64,000 nt of DNA from an uncultured Alistipes sp. Lineage in GTDB: Bacteria > Bacteroidota > Bacteroidia > Bacteroidales > Rikenellaceae. Under the pieces are notes generated by a model, which saw nothing but the letters and a program-made list of their open reading frames with translations, was not told where the DNA came from and did no database searches. A program made the position numbers and the translations under genes. Shown here piece after piece: positions 12,213 to 20,924 of the stretch. The stretch lies in the NCBI GenBank assembly GCA_944321175.1, contig CALUKI010000029.1:1-64000 (forward strand), in the 5' to 3' direction. The stretch's first letter is position 1. Each line of letters begins with the position of its first letter.

Positions 12213-12836
12213 TCAATGGTCGAACCGGACATATTCGGCATAGACAATGCGTGTGTGAGGATTCGAAGAGACAATCTCCTGCCGGACGGCTTTCGTGCCG
12301 AAGCGGAAGAAGAGGAATCGTCTCGGCACCCGATGGATGACCTGCCGCAAGGTATCGACACTCTCCACGCGGCACACAACCGAATCATTTACGATACGGC
12401 CTTCGACCGACACCCATGTGTCGCGCCAGCGGAATGTCCGGACGGGCCATGCGGCAAGCGACGCCCCGACACGCGACGTATCGCACACGGGAGCGTATGG
12501 AAGATGACGTATAAGCGTATCGCGCAGGGGCGCACGGAACTCGACGGCGGACTGCGTGGCGCTCACGGCCGCCGCTTCGACCCTTCGCAACCGGATCCCC
12601 AACTGCCGGATACGCTGCGCATCCTCCGCACGCAGACGTTCGAATTCACGGCAGCGCAACTGCAGAACCTCAACCGAGGCGGCAGCTTCATCGGCCCTTG
12701 TACGGTATTGGCCGACCTCCGACATCAACGCCCGCTGGTTGTGCAGCAGGCGTCGGTTTTCGCTGCCGTAACGGCGCCATATCCCAATCAGCAGCAGCGT
12801 CACGGCAAACCCGTAAAGAATCAGGAATTTTTTCAT
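12213..12836 (-). CDS. Membrane-anchored coiled-coil protein, DUF6549-like
   Basis: A 207-residue protein with one N-terminal membrane segment (MKKFLILYGFAVTLLLIGIW), a coiled-coil region up to about residue 100, and a C-terminal domain with TWVSVEGRIVNDSV, DTLRQVIHRVPRRFLFFRFG and SSNPHTRIVYAEYV. This layout and the C-terminal motifs recall a family (recalled as DUF6549) found mostly in Bacteroidales prophages and conjugative elements, where it can sit near lysis genes. Function unknown; a spanin-like or envelope role is speculation. No other phage gene is near, so it may be a domesticated remnant. The first ATG giving a signal anchor is taken as start. Confidence 0.65.
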   Translation of the reverse strand: MKKFLILYGFAVTLLLIGIWRRYGSENRRLLHNQRALMSEVGQYRTRADEAAASVEVLQLRCREFERLRAEDAQRIRQLGIRLRRVEAAAVSATQSAVEFRAPLRDTLIRHLPYAPVCDTSRVGASLAAWPVRTFRWRDTWVSVEGRIVNDSVVCRVESVDTLRQVIHRVPRRFLFFRFGTKAVRQEIVSSNPHTRIVYAEYVRFDH

Positions 12837-12884
12837 ACGGACGGTTTTTCGTGCAAGATACAGCCGCACGGCGCCGCCGTGTTT

Positions 12885-13676
12885 CTATTTTTCGGGAAAA
12901 GTCCCGCCGCAGGAGGCGGCCAGTGCACAGGCGATCCGTTCAGCCGTCAGCGAGAGATAGAGCCGCCCGCCGCATGAAGCAATCGCACAGACACCCTCGC
13001 AGTCGAAGGAGAAGAGTTCATCGTAACGGTCGAGCTGCGCAGCCTCGACCGGACGGCCGGTCACCCGGATGCCGGCTGCACGGGCCGCATCGAGGACCAG
13101 CTGATACTCGACCTCCACCGAATCGGACGAAGCGTGAATCACATCGTCGCGCACGGCGAACAACGGCGCATCATCGGCCCGCCGCAGCAGGCCGTCGGCA
13201 TCGCACCACAACGCAACACGCGCGCCGCACCGCTGCGCCTCCGTCCGCGCCCAACGGACCGTTTCGTACCGCACCGAAGTAGGCCACTCCGCACGGTAAC
13301 AGGAGCAGGGCACGACAGCAGCAGCCGGACGCAGGCTCCGCAGCACATAGCCACGATACAGCGACACGCCGTCAGCGGCAAGGAGACGGGTGCCGTCGGC
13401 ATAGATCCGCAGCGTAACGGTCGCACCGCCCGACGGATAACCGTTGAGATGCAGCAGTTCGGCGACTTCTGCGGCGACCCGCTCCTTCGACAGCCGCAAT
13501 GTCCGGCCGAAAAGCGTGTGCACGCCTTCGTCCAGCACGGCCAGATGGGCGTCGAGATGCAGCGCCCGTCCGTCGATGGTCCGCATGCGCTGATAGAGAT
13601 ATACCCCCTCCGGCAGCGCGTCCGGCAAAGACACCGCCCTGCCATCGATCAATGTATAATCGTGTTTCGGATTCAT
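12885..13676 (-). CDS. Class IV aminotransferase-like protein without catalytic lysine
   Basis: A 263-residue protein with the two-domain layout of PLP fold-type IV enzymes (branched-chain aminotransferase, aminodeoxychorismate lyase). It opens with YTLIDGRAVSLPDALPEGVY and RALHLDAHLAVLDEGV, and has the late helix EYQLVLDAARAAGIRV. The region that normally holds the PLP-binding lysine reads SVRYETVRWARTEAQRCG, and there is no lysine between about residue 65 and the last residue. The usual E-x-x-x-x-N-hydrophobic-F motif is also replaced by RRADDAPLF. It is therefore probably not a normal PLP transaminase. A longer start 30 bases upstream is possible. It lies just downstream of holA on the same strand. 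Confidence 0.7.
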   Translation of the reverse strand: MNPKHDYTLIDGRAVSLPDALPEGVYLYQRMRTIDGRALHLDAHLAVLDEGVHTLFGRTLRLSKERVAAEVAELLHLNGYPSGGATVTLRIYADGTRLLAADGVSLYRGYVLRSLRPAAAVVPCSCYRAEWPTSVRYETVRWARTEAQRCGARVALWCDADGLLRRADDAPLFAVRDDVIHASSDSVEVEYQLVLDAARAAGIRVTGRPVEAAQLDRYDELFSFDCEGVCAIASCGGRLYLSLTAERIACALAASCGGTFPEK

Positions 13677-13780
13677 GGTTTCACCTGCTTCATCCGACCT
13701 CTCCATCCAACCCGCATCGCCGTCCCTGTCCGCCGCTCCGGCCGGAGCAGACGGAAAAACCGCCACCCCGCAACGCGCCG

Positions 13781-14851
13781 TTACAGGGTCAGCATCTTCA
13801 ACACCAGTTCCCGCAGCAGCTCTCCGTCCGAAGCGCCGCCGGCATCGATGCCCTTGCTTTTGGCATCATACTCGCGCAGCAGTCCCAACACGCCGAATAC
13901 CTTGTTGTTGGGCCAGCGGGGCATCGCCTGCCGGAGTTCGTTGACCGCATAGATATTGCCGACCTTCAGCGCACGCATCAGTTCGGTATCCGAGGGTTGC
14001 GGGGTTCCGCGCCGCCGCGACAGCCAATAGAGGTAGTTGAGGATGAAGAGCTGCCGGAACTGCCCGAAGAGCGCGATGACCGTTACCAGCAGCGGATACT
14101 CCTTGGGGTTGCGGCCGAAATGGCCGGCAATGCGCAGCGACCGCGCCATGTCGCGTGCCAGCACGGCCTTGCAGAGTTCGAAATTGTTGTACTCCTTCGA
14201 GATCCCGATATTGTTCTCGATATCGTTGTCGGTGATCCGCGACGTGCCCTGCGGCAGCGAGACGAAGAGTTTGTCCAGCTCGTTGACAATCTTCGCCACG
14301 TCGGTGCCCAGATGATCGGTCAGCATCGACAGCGCCTTCTCATCGATGCGGCACCCTTTGCCGGCAATGTACGACGACAGCCAGCCGCCGATCTCGTAAT
14401 CGCGCGGACGCACCGATTCGAAGACCACGCCCTGCGCCGCCGCCTGCTTGTAGAAGGCCGACCGTTTATCGGCACTCTTCTCCTTGTGGCATACGACCAG
14501 GATGGTCGTCGGCTGCGGTTTCTGCACATAGAGTGCCAGTTTGTCAATCTGCCGCAGCTGCTGCGCCTCCTTGACGATCACCACCTCGTAGGAGCCCATC
14601 ATCGGCATCTGCCGGCAGAGGTTGACGACCTGCCCGCCGTCGCTGTCGCGGCCGTAGATCACGATCTGGTTGAAGGCCCGTTCGGCCTCGTTGAGGATCG
14701 TTGCGGCGAGCCGGTCGCACAGGGCGTCGATGAAGTAGGACTCTTCGCCCATCAGCAGATAGACCGGAGCGAAACGCCGTGCGGCAATGTCGGCACACAG
14801 CCGGTCATATGCGGCAACGGAATCCCGAAAACGAAGTGCGGATTTTGCCAT
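13781..14851 (-). CDS. holA: DNA polymerase III delta subunit
   Basis: Clamp-loader delta subunit, which opens the sliding clamp at the replication fork. The 356-residue protein shows the HolA pattern: APVYLLMGEESYFIDALCDRL at the N-terminus in the degenerate AAA+ domain, EVVIVKEAQQL, VGTDVAKIVNELDKL-type helix in the middle (LGTDVAKIVNELDKL), then the C-terminal collar domain ending LLRELVLKMLTL. The start MAKSALRFRDS lies two bases after the tilS stop, which suggests translational coupling; the longer upstream open frame runs through tilS and is rejected. Confidence 0.92.
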   Translation of the reverse strand: MAKSALRFRDSVAAYDRLCADIAARRFAPVYLLMGEESYFIDALCDRLAATILNEAERAFNQIVIYGRDSDGGQVVNLCRQMPMMGSYEVVIVKEAQQLRQIDKLALYVQKPQPTTILVVCHKEKSADKRSAFYKQAAAQGVVFESVRPRDYEIGGWLSSYIAGKGCRIDEKALSMLTDHLGTDVAKIVNELDKLFVSLPQGTSRITDNDIENNIGISKEYNNFELCKAVLARDMARSLRIAGHFGRNPKEYPLLVTVIALFGQFRQLFILNYLYWLSRRRGTPQPSDTELMRALKVGNIYAVNELRQAMPRWPNNKVFGVLGLLREYDAKSKGIDAGGASDGELLRELVLKMLTL

Positions 14852-14853
14852 GT

Positions 14854-16185
14854 TCAAGCGGTCTCTTTGGTGATACGCAATACATTTTCCGTCCGGTCGG
14901 TCAACCGGTAACGGTTGTCGATCCGGCGCCCGACAAGCCATACGATGTCGTCACCCGACACCAGAACGAACTGCCGCTGTTTTTCCGGCAGCGGGACTTT
15001 GTGGTCGATCAGATAATCGCTGACCTTCTTGCGCCCCTCCATTCCGAAAGGGACGAACCAGTCGCCCTCGCGCCAGCGACGCAGTACAAGGGGATATTGC
15101 AGCCGGTCGGCATCGAGCAAGGCGATCCGTTCAGGGACGTCGCGTGTCCGAATATCGTCAATGCTGCAGGTCTCGTAAAAGAGCGTTGCGCTGCGCACAT
15201 CCCCCTTTTCGACCGTTATCTCGCAGGTATCGTCGGGCGTGATGCGGCTCACGAGAATCCTGCCGCGATCCACCACCGCGACATGCTCCCGCGCATAGAA
15301 GCGCCTGCCGGTATCCCCTTGCGACAACGCACGGCAAACGGCATCGCATACGTCGCCCTTGAAACCATATTGGGAATTGAGCAGTTCATACACGGCGAAA
15401 TTGCGCGGACAGTCCGCCGCGATCCGTTCGACATGGATCGTAGCGATGCCGTCGGCTTCGGTCACCACATCCTGCCGCATGCGGGCTACGGCCGCCTCGA
15501 TGAAGAGCTGCGCTTCGGTCAGGCGTTCGACATTGTGACGCATCAGATCGGTGAATTTGGGATTGATTTCGCGGATGCGGGGGATCAGCCCCAAGCGGAT
15601 CTTGTTGCGCAGGTACTTCGTCGAACGGTTCGACGAATCCTCACGGAAAGGGATCTTGTGTGCGACGGCGAATTCGAGGATCTCGCGCCGCGATGCAAAC
15701 GACAGGGGGCGCACCACATGCCCGTTACGCGTACTGATTCCGGTCAATCCGCGCAGCCCCGTACCGCGCAGGAGATTGATGAAGAAGGTCTCGATCGAGT
15801 CGTCGGCATGGTGGGCGACGGCAATCGCGGCATAACCGTGCTCGCCGCGCAACTCCTCGAACCAGGCATAACGCAGACGCCGCGCCGCCATCTCCATCGA
15901 TTCTCCCGTGCGTTCCATTTCGCCCTGCGTATCGAACCGCCGGTTGTAGCACGGCGCACCGTAACGCGCCGCCTCGCGGGCCACCAGCGCTTCGTCTTCA
16001 TCGCTTTCGGCGCCGCGCAGCTGGAAATTGCAGTGCGCCACACCGATCCGGTATCCCAGTCCGGCCATCAGGGCAAGCATGACCATCGAATCGACGCCGC
16101 CCGATACGGTCAACAGAATCCGGTCATCACGGGCAAACAGCCCGTGACGTTCGATATAGGATTGGAATTTATCGATCAACGGCAT
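14854..16185 (-). CDS. tilS: tRNA(Ile)-lysidine synthase
   Basis: Attaches lysine to C34 of the CAU-anticodon tRNA-Ile using ATP, so that it reads AUA. The 443-residue protein has the PP-loop SGGVDSMVM near residue 30, VAHCNFQLRGAESDEDE, AVAHHADDSIETFFINLLRG and FREDSSNRSTKYLRNKIR, all diagnostic for TilS. The C-terminal substrate-binding domain follows, with RRWREGDWFVPFGMEGRKKVSDYLID. The gene is essential in most bacteria. It precedes holA by two bases, and murB lies upstream on the same strand across about 130 bp with no recognised feature. Confidence 0.96.
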   Translation of the reverse strand: MPLIDKFQSYIERHGLFARDDRILLTVSGGVDSMVMLALMAGLGYRIGVAHCNFQLRGAESDEDEALVAREAARYGAPCYNRRFDTQGEMERTGESMEMAARRLRYAWFEELRGEHGYAAIAVAHHADDSIETFFINLLRGTGLRGLTGISTRNGHVVRPLSFASRREILEFAVAHKIPFREDSSNRSTKYLRNKIRLGLIPRIREINPKFTDLMRHNVERLTEAQLFIEAAVARMRQDVVTEADGIATIHVERIAADCPRNFAVYELLNSQYGFKGDVCDAVCRALSQGDTGRRFYAREHVAVVDRGRILVSRITPDDTCEITVEKGDVRSATLFYETCSIDDIRTRDVPERIALLDADRLQYPLVLRRWREGDWFVPFGMEGRKKVSDYLIDHKVPLPEKQRQFVLVSGDDIVWLVGRRIDNRYRLTDRTENVLRITKETA

Positions 16186-16315
16186 ATCGCAACCTCATCT
16201 GAATCAACGAACCGCTCCGGCATCCTCCAGCCATTCCGGCCGCCTCTTCCGGCCCTCTTCCGTTCGGGTGCACCTGCAACGGACTGTTCCGCGCCGGCCC
16301 GCATATCATCTCTTG

Positions 16316-17326
16316 TCATAAAATATTCACCTCGGCGTCGATCTCCACCCCGAACCTGTCGTACACGGCCGCCTGCACCTTGCGGGCGAAGGCAAGCACC
16401 TCGCCGCCCGTTGCACCGCCATGATTGACAAGCACGAGCGCCTGCCTTTCATGAACGCCGACACGGCCTTCAACACGGCCCTTCATGCCGGACTGTTCGA
16501 TCAGCCATCCTGCCGCCAGCTTTACGCGCCCCTCCGCACCGGCAGGATAGACCGGCAGCTGCGGATAGCGCGCCAGCAGCCGCTCGGCGACAGCCCGCCC
16601 GACGATCGGATTCTTGAAGAAGCTGCCGGCATTCCCCAGCACGGCGGGATCGGGCAGTTTCGAACGGCGGATCGCGCAGACCGCCTCACGGATATTGTGC
16701 AGCGTGACGCCGCCGCGCGCTTCGACTTCGCGGCGCAGATCGCCGTAATCCAGCGCGGGCTGCGGATGACGGCTCAGGCGCAGCGTCACGGCAAGGATCA
16801 CCACCTTCCCCCGCAGGGCATGTTTGAAGACGCTGTCCCGATAACCGAATGCACAATGTTCCTTCGACAGGATCAGGCGGTTGAGCGTATTGACGCAGAA
16901 CATCTCCACGCTTTCGATCGCATCCTTCGCCTCGGCGCCGTAGGCTCCGATGTTCTGCACGGGTGCCGCGCCGACCTTGCCCGGAATGAGCGAGAGGTTT
17001 TCCAGCCCCCACAGTTCGCGTTCCACGGCCCACGCCACCAGATCGTCCCACTCAACGCCGGCACCGGCACGCACGACGACCGCATCGGAGGTTTCGGAGA
17101 CCACATCGATATGCATGGCACGCGGCGTGAGGAGCACACCGTCGAAGTCCTGCGTAAAAAGGATGTTGTTGCCGCCCGAAAGGACGAACCAGCGTTGCGG
17201 CGGATCGTTGCGGAAGAGCTCCGCCAGGTCGTCGGCCGTTTCGAACTCGACGAGACGCGCTGCCTGCTGGCGTACATGGAAGCTGTTGCGATCGGAGAGA
17301 TCGATGTTGTGAAATTCACGAATCAT
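16316..17326 (-). CDS. murB: UDP-N-acetylenolpyruvoylglucosamine reductase
   Basis: FAD enzyme that makes UDP-MurNAc for peptidoglycan in the cytoplasm. The 336-residue protein has the FAD-binding VLSGGNNILF, GLENLSLIPGKVGAAPVQNIGAYGAE, the type I substrate loop FGYRDSVFKHALRGK, the serine proton donor in LGNAGSFFKNP, and the late glutamate in EIDAEVNIL. Homologues of this length with the Tyr loop are type I MurB, as in E. coli. The start MIREFHNIDLSDRNSF is fixed by a -7 element four bases upstream; longer in-frame starts would overlap the promoter. Confidence 0.96.
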   Translation of the reverse strand: MIREFHNIDLSDRNSFHVRQQAARLVEFETADDLAELFRNDPPQRWFVLSGGNNILFTQDFDGVLLTPRAMHIDVVSETSDAVVVRAGAGVEWDDLVAWAVERELWGLENLSLIPGKVGAAPVQNIGAYGAEAKDAIESVEMFCVNTLNRLILSKEHCAFGYRDSVFKHALRGKVVILAVTLRLSRHPQPALDYGDLRREVEARGGVTLHNIREAVCAIRRSKLPDPAVLGNAGSFFKNPIVGRAVAERLLARYPQLPVYPAGAEGRVKLAAGWLIEQSGMKGRVEGRVGVHERQALVLVNHGGATGGEVLAFARKVQAAVYDRFGVEIDAEVNIL

Positions 17327-17330
17327 ATTG

Positions 17331-17338
17331 CAAAGATA
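17331..17338 (-). promoter_or_regulatory. Promoter -7 element four bases before murB
   Basis: TATCTTTG on the minus strand, then CAAT and the ATG. With the normal distance from this element to the transcription start, the mRNA would begin at or next to the start codon. Confidence 0.65.
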
Positions 17339-17468
17339 GCGAATTTTTATTAATTTTACCTCACTTTCACCCCTCGCTCCCATACAGGGAGAGCGACAGG
17401 TTCCTGCGGAAGAGAGGGGCGCCGACAATCGGCACATACGGCCACGAACCGAAAAACTGATACCGAAT

Positions 17469-18902
17469 ATGTTTAACGAACAGGATCTCGCCCGCATACG
17501 GGCGCACGGACTCGCACCGGAACAGGTCGAGCGCCAGATCGAGAACTTCAAACGGGGATTCCCGTTCCTCAAGGTACTTCGCGCCGCGGCGCCGGATGAC
17601 GGCATTCTCATGCCCGCACCGCAGGAGCTCGCCGCCGCAGCACGCCGTTACGATGAAGCGGCGAAGCGTCTCGACATCGTAAAATTCGTCCCTGCATCGG
17701 GAGCGGCGACACGCATGTTCAAGGAACTTTTCGCCTTTATCGACGAAGGGAAACGCACGGAAGGCATCGACCGCCTGCTGCGGAATATCGAGCATTTCGC
17801 CTTCTGGCCCGAACTGAAGGCCCTGCTGCCGGCCGGGGCCGACGACCGGACCGTCGTGGAGTACATCATCCGCAAAGGATTGTGCTACGGCTCGTCACCC
17901 AAAGGGCTCGTCACCTTCCACTCCTATCCGGAAGGGGCCCGCAAGGCCGTTGAGGAGCATCTGGTCGAGGGGGCACAGTACGCCGCAGGCAACGGCCGCG
18001 TGCGCGTCCACTTCACCGTCTCGCCCGAACATCGCGCCGACTTCGAGGCACTGACTGCCAAACGGGCGCCGCTCTACGAAGCACGGTTCGGCGTACACTA
18101 CGACATCAGCTTCTCCGAGCAGAAACCCGCGACCGACACCGTTGCCGTCAATCCCGACAATACGCTCTTCCGCACCGACGACGGATCGCTGCTCTTCCGG
18201 CCGGCGGGACACGGTGCGCTGATCGAAAATCTCAACGACATCGACGCCGACATCATCTTCGTCAAGAACATCGACAACGTCACGACCGACGCCCTGCGCG
18301 GCGATACGGTTACCTACAAAAAGGTGCTTGCAGGACTGCTGCTGGAGTTGCAGGAGCAGTGTTTCGAATACATCCGGGCGCTCGATACGGGCGGCGCCGA
18401 ACTCGGCATCATCGCACGGTTCATCCGCGACCGGCTCTGCGTGCGGCTCCCCGACAACTACAATACGGCCATGCTGCGGGCCTTGCTGGATCGTCCGATC
18501 CGTGTCTGCGGCATGGTGCGCAACGAAGGGGAACCGGGCGGAGGTCCCTTCTGGGTTGCCAACGACGACGGCACGGAATCGCTCCAGATCGCCGAATCGA
18601 GCCAGATCGCGCCGGCCGACCGGCCGCTCATGCAGCAGGCAACGCATTTCAATCCGGTGGATCTGGTCTGCGGCACGAAAAACGTGCGCGGCGAAAAGTT
18701 CGACCTGCGCAAATACGTCGATCCGCAGACGGGATTCATCTCGTCGAAATCCTTCGCAGGCCGCGAATTGCGGGCCCAGGAGCTGCCCGGTCTGTGGAAC
18801 GGCGCGATGGCACGCTGGAACACCGTCTTCGTCGACGTCCCCGTCACGACGTTCTCGCCTGTGAAAGTCGTCCTCGACCTGCTGCGGCCGCAGCACCAAT
18901 AA
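17469..18902 (+). CDS. DUF4301 family protein
   Basis: A 477-residue cytoplasmic protein of a family found mainly in Bacteroidota, with no assigned function. Near residue 75 it has FVPASGAATRMFKELFAF, which resembles the nucleotide-binding GxGTRM loop of sugar-nucleotide transferases. Other conserved-looking segments are SSPKGLVTFHSYPEGAR, HFTVSPEHRADFEAL, and DADIIFVKNIDNVTTD. The last, with acidic residues after strands, would suit a GT-A-like fold. A nucleotidyltransferase-like activity is therefore an inference only. Divergent from murB and convergent with the FISUMP-type lipoprotein; stands alone. Confidence 0.85.
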   Translation: MFNEQDLARIRAHGLAPEQVERQIENFKRGFPFLKVLRAAAPDDGILMPAPQELAAAARRYDEAAKRLDIVKFVPASGAATRMFKELFAFIDEGKRTEGIDRLLRNIEHFAFWPELKALLPAGADDRTVVEYIIRKGLCYGSSPKGLVTFHSYPEGARKAVEEHLVEGAQYAAGNGRVRVHFTVSPEHRADFEALTAKRAPLYEARFGVHYDISFSEQKPATDTVAVNPDNTLFRTDDGSLLFRPAGHGALIENLNDIDADIIFVKNIDNVTTDALRGDTVTYKKVLAGLLLELQEQCFEYIRALDTGGAELGIIARFIRDRLCVRLPDNYNTAMLRALLDRPIRVCGMVRNEGEPGGGPFWVANDDGTESLQIAESSQIAPADRPLMQQATHFNPVDLVCGTKNVRGEKFDLRKYVDPQTGFISSKSFAGRELRAQELPGLWNGAMARWNTVFVDVPVTTFSPVKVVLDLLRPQHQ

Positions 18903-18940
18903 GCGTTCGATATCGATCGTTGAAGCGGCTACGGAAAACA

Positions 18941-18971
18941 ATTCGCCCCTGCCATTGCGGCAGGGGCGAAT
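18941..18971. terminator. Hairpin between convergent genes
   Basis: A perfect 13-bp stem, ATTCGCCCCTGCC with a 5-base loop, lies between the DUF4301 gene and the facing lipoprotein gene. There is little T run on either side, so it is a probable rather than certain bidirectional terminator. Confidence 0.6.
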
Positions 18972-18997
18972 CGTTGGTATGATATTCTGAACGAAAA

Positions 18998-20428
18998 TCA
19001 TTCCTTTACGCAACGAACTGCGAAAGCGAAAGAGGGATTGGCCACGGCAAAATGGGCGTTCACAACACCCTGCATATATTGCATGTAAGCCCGTTGAGGA
19101 GCCCTAATGATATAGCCCATTTCGATCAGCTCCTCCACCGAATAAGGGGTATCCATGTCTAATAGTCCCATGGGATCTGATATCATGTAGCTGCAATTCC
19201 AAACCGTAAAACCGGGATACCCCTTGATGTTTTCGCCGGTATCGAACGAGCGTCCGTTATTCATCGCGGGGTACCATGCGGTCTTGCCCTTGTAGGTATA
19301 AGTCGCCCCGCTCTCGTCTTCGAGAATCTTCAGATCGGAGAAAAAGTTACCCCAGCTCTTCTCCGAAGGCAACCGATAGCCGGCAGGACAAGGATCGTAG
19401 TTCGTTTTCGTTTCTCCCCAAAGCGACTGATCCTCTACCGTCCAGTTGCAGGTCTTCTGATCCGCAAAGAATGTAGTAGGTGCCGCCAATGATCCGGCAA
19501 CCGTCGTCAATGATTTCGAAACGTCCCAAAAGAAAACTAGTTCCGGATTCATTATCGTCCACTTGCGGGCTTCGTTGAATACTTCTTTTTCGCCCAATTC
19601 GTCCTCATAACCGGCATAAATGGGCACATTGCGCCCCCATTGGTAGAGGATAGTTCCCCATGTCGCCTCTCCATCGGTCTGGTCGGCGGCAGTCGCGCCT
19701 AAAAAGCGGTCGAGGAAAACGCCGCCGTTTTCATACTCCATCTCTTCCGGCTGTTCGGTACACCAGATAAGCCATACCCAAATGCTTTTCCCGGTTGCAT
19801 CGAATGCGGCGATTACGGCATTGCCCCGTTCTCCGGTCGTCGTAAAGCGGATCTTTCCACCGGCATATGCGACATTGTCAAGTAGTTTCTGTTCCTTGTC
19901 GTTTTCATCCGCCTTCGTCGCCCAGATCCAGTTCGCCGAAGCAATTCCGTCGATCGGAGTTCCGTCGACCTTTTCGGGAGTGAAAGAATAGGTTCCGGCC
20001 TTGGAGACGATATAGGTATTCGCTCCCTGCCCTAAATCAATTGCAGGATCTTTCGCCGTAGTGATTTCGGCAGTGTCCGATGCAACGGTTCCTTCCTTGC
20101 TCCTCACGGCTGCGATAACCACGTAGTCCGTGTCATAGTCCAGCCAGTCGATGACAATGGTCGAAGGTTGCGTCGCATCTATCTGAATTCCCTTTTCGAG
20201 CACCTCTTCCGCCGTGGGCTCGCTTCCCCCCCCCTCGGCGATGCAGGTATATGCCGCAGCTACGGCATTTTCTGGCGTAATCGTTATCGAAATGTCTTTT
20301 TCACCGACAGGATCGGAAATCGTTACAGAGGGTTGGCCCGTCCAATCTTTCTCTTCCTCGTCGCTATTGGAGCAAGAGGTGCATACGCTTAGTAGAATGC
20401 CAAGACATGTAAAGGATAATTTTTTCAT
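18998..20428 (-). CDS. FISUMP-type surface lipoprotein with G9 tract
   Basis: A 476-residue exported lipoprotein: MKKLSFTCLGILLSVCTSC, lipidated at the Cys and followed by acidic residues (SNSDEEEKD) as in surface-exposed Bacteroidota lipoproteins. An Ig/FN-like segment spans residues about 30-130. The C-terminal half is of the Fibrobacter major paralogous (FISUMP) kind, with DPCPAGYRLPSEKSW, many Trp and Gly residues, and the typical ending FAFAVRCVKE. Ligand unknown. Codon use is less GC-rich than in the flanking housekeeping genes. A run of nine G on the coding strand (AEGGGSEP, about residue 66) makes it a candidate for slipped-strand on/off switching. Confidence 0.8.
   Translation of the reverse strand: MKKLSFTCLGILLSVCTSCSNSDEEEKDWTGQPSVTISDPVGEKDISITITPENAVAAAYTCIAEGGGSEPTAEEVLEKGIQIDATQPSTIVIDWLDYDTDYVVIAAVRSKEGTVASDTAEITTAKDPAIDLGQGANTYIVSKAGTYSFTPEKVDGTPIDGIASANWIWATKADENDKEQKLLDNVAYAGGKIRFTTTGERGNAVIAAFDATGKSIWVWLIWCTEQPEEMEYENGGVFLDRFLGATAADQTDGEATWGTILYQWGRNVPIYAGYEDELGEKEVFNEARKWTIMNPELVFFWDVSKSLTTVAGSLAAPTTFFADQKTCNWTVEDQSLWGETKTNYDPCPAGYRLPSEKSWGNFFSDLKILEDESGATYTYKGKTAWYPAMNNGRSFDTGENIKGYPGFTVWNCSYMISDPMGLLDMDTPYSVEELIEMGYIIRAPQRAYMQYMQGVVNAHFAVANPSFAFAVRCVKE
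20226..20234 (-). repeat. G9 homopolymer tract inside lipoprotein gene
   Basis: Nine C on the plus strand, so nine G in the coding strand near codon 66 of the FISUMP-type lipoprotein. A change in length by one would shift the frame and truncate the protein. Confidence 0.75.
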
Positions 20429-20434
20429 AATCAT

Positions 20435-20924
20435 TTGGTAATTAAATTATAAATAATAAATAAAAGGATAATTCGTGCAAGCCGTCTTGATGGCAAATTA
20501 ATAATTATGCTTTTCGTATGCTTTTTTTTGGAGGGGCATTGAGTATGTGATTGTTTCCGATTTATTTTTGCCCGATATGGCAGACGAATTGTATCGCAAA
20601 GCACCCTCTGGCGTGCACTTGGTTGCAATGCGAAAGTAGTTGTTCCCGATAGGAGAATCATTCGAAGGAGATTCGTTGAACGCTGCGTGAAAATAGATTC
20701 CTGCAACGGCGGCCCGTTGCCGTTTTCCTGCGATTGAAAACGGTCGCGGTTTGTTCAAAAAACGGCCTATGTTGTTCAAAAAGTAAAACCTTCATACTAC
20801 TTTCGAAGGACAAGCGTTTTCTTTCGAAACAAAATGGCTGTAATTTGTACGATTCCGGCGCAAAAGTGTCCTAAACCAGCAAAAAACGACCTTTCGCTTT
20901 CGGACAACTTCGAAAAAAAATGCC
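20435..20924. other. Non-coding stretch before the V-ATPase repeats
   Basis: No convincing gene. It is more AT-rich than the surroundings. TTGTTCAAAAA occurs twice within about 25 bp (near 20751 and 20774), which could be an operator or chance. No perfect TAnnTTTG was found for the lipoprotein gene on the left. Confidence 0.5.

Noticed and set aside
11945..12388. Open frame running from the MATE repeats into upstream sequence
   Set aside because: It reads through the promoter repeats and has no family features; similar peptides appear upstream of the V-ATPase only because the repeat DNA is shared.
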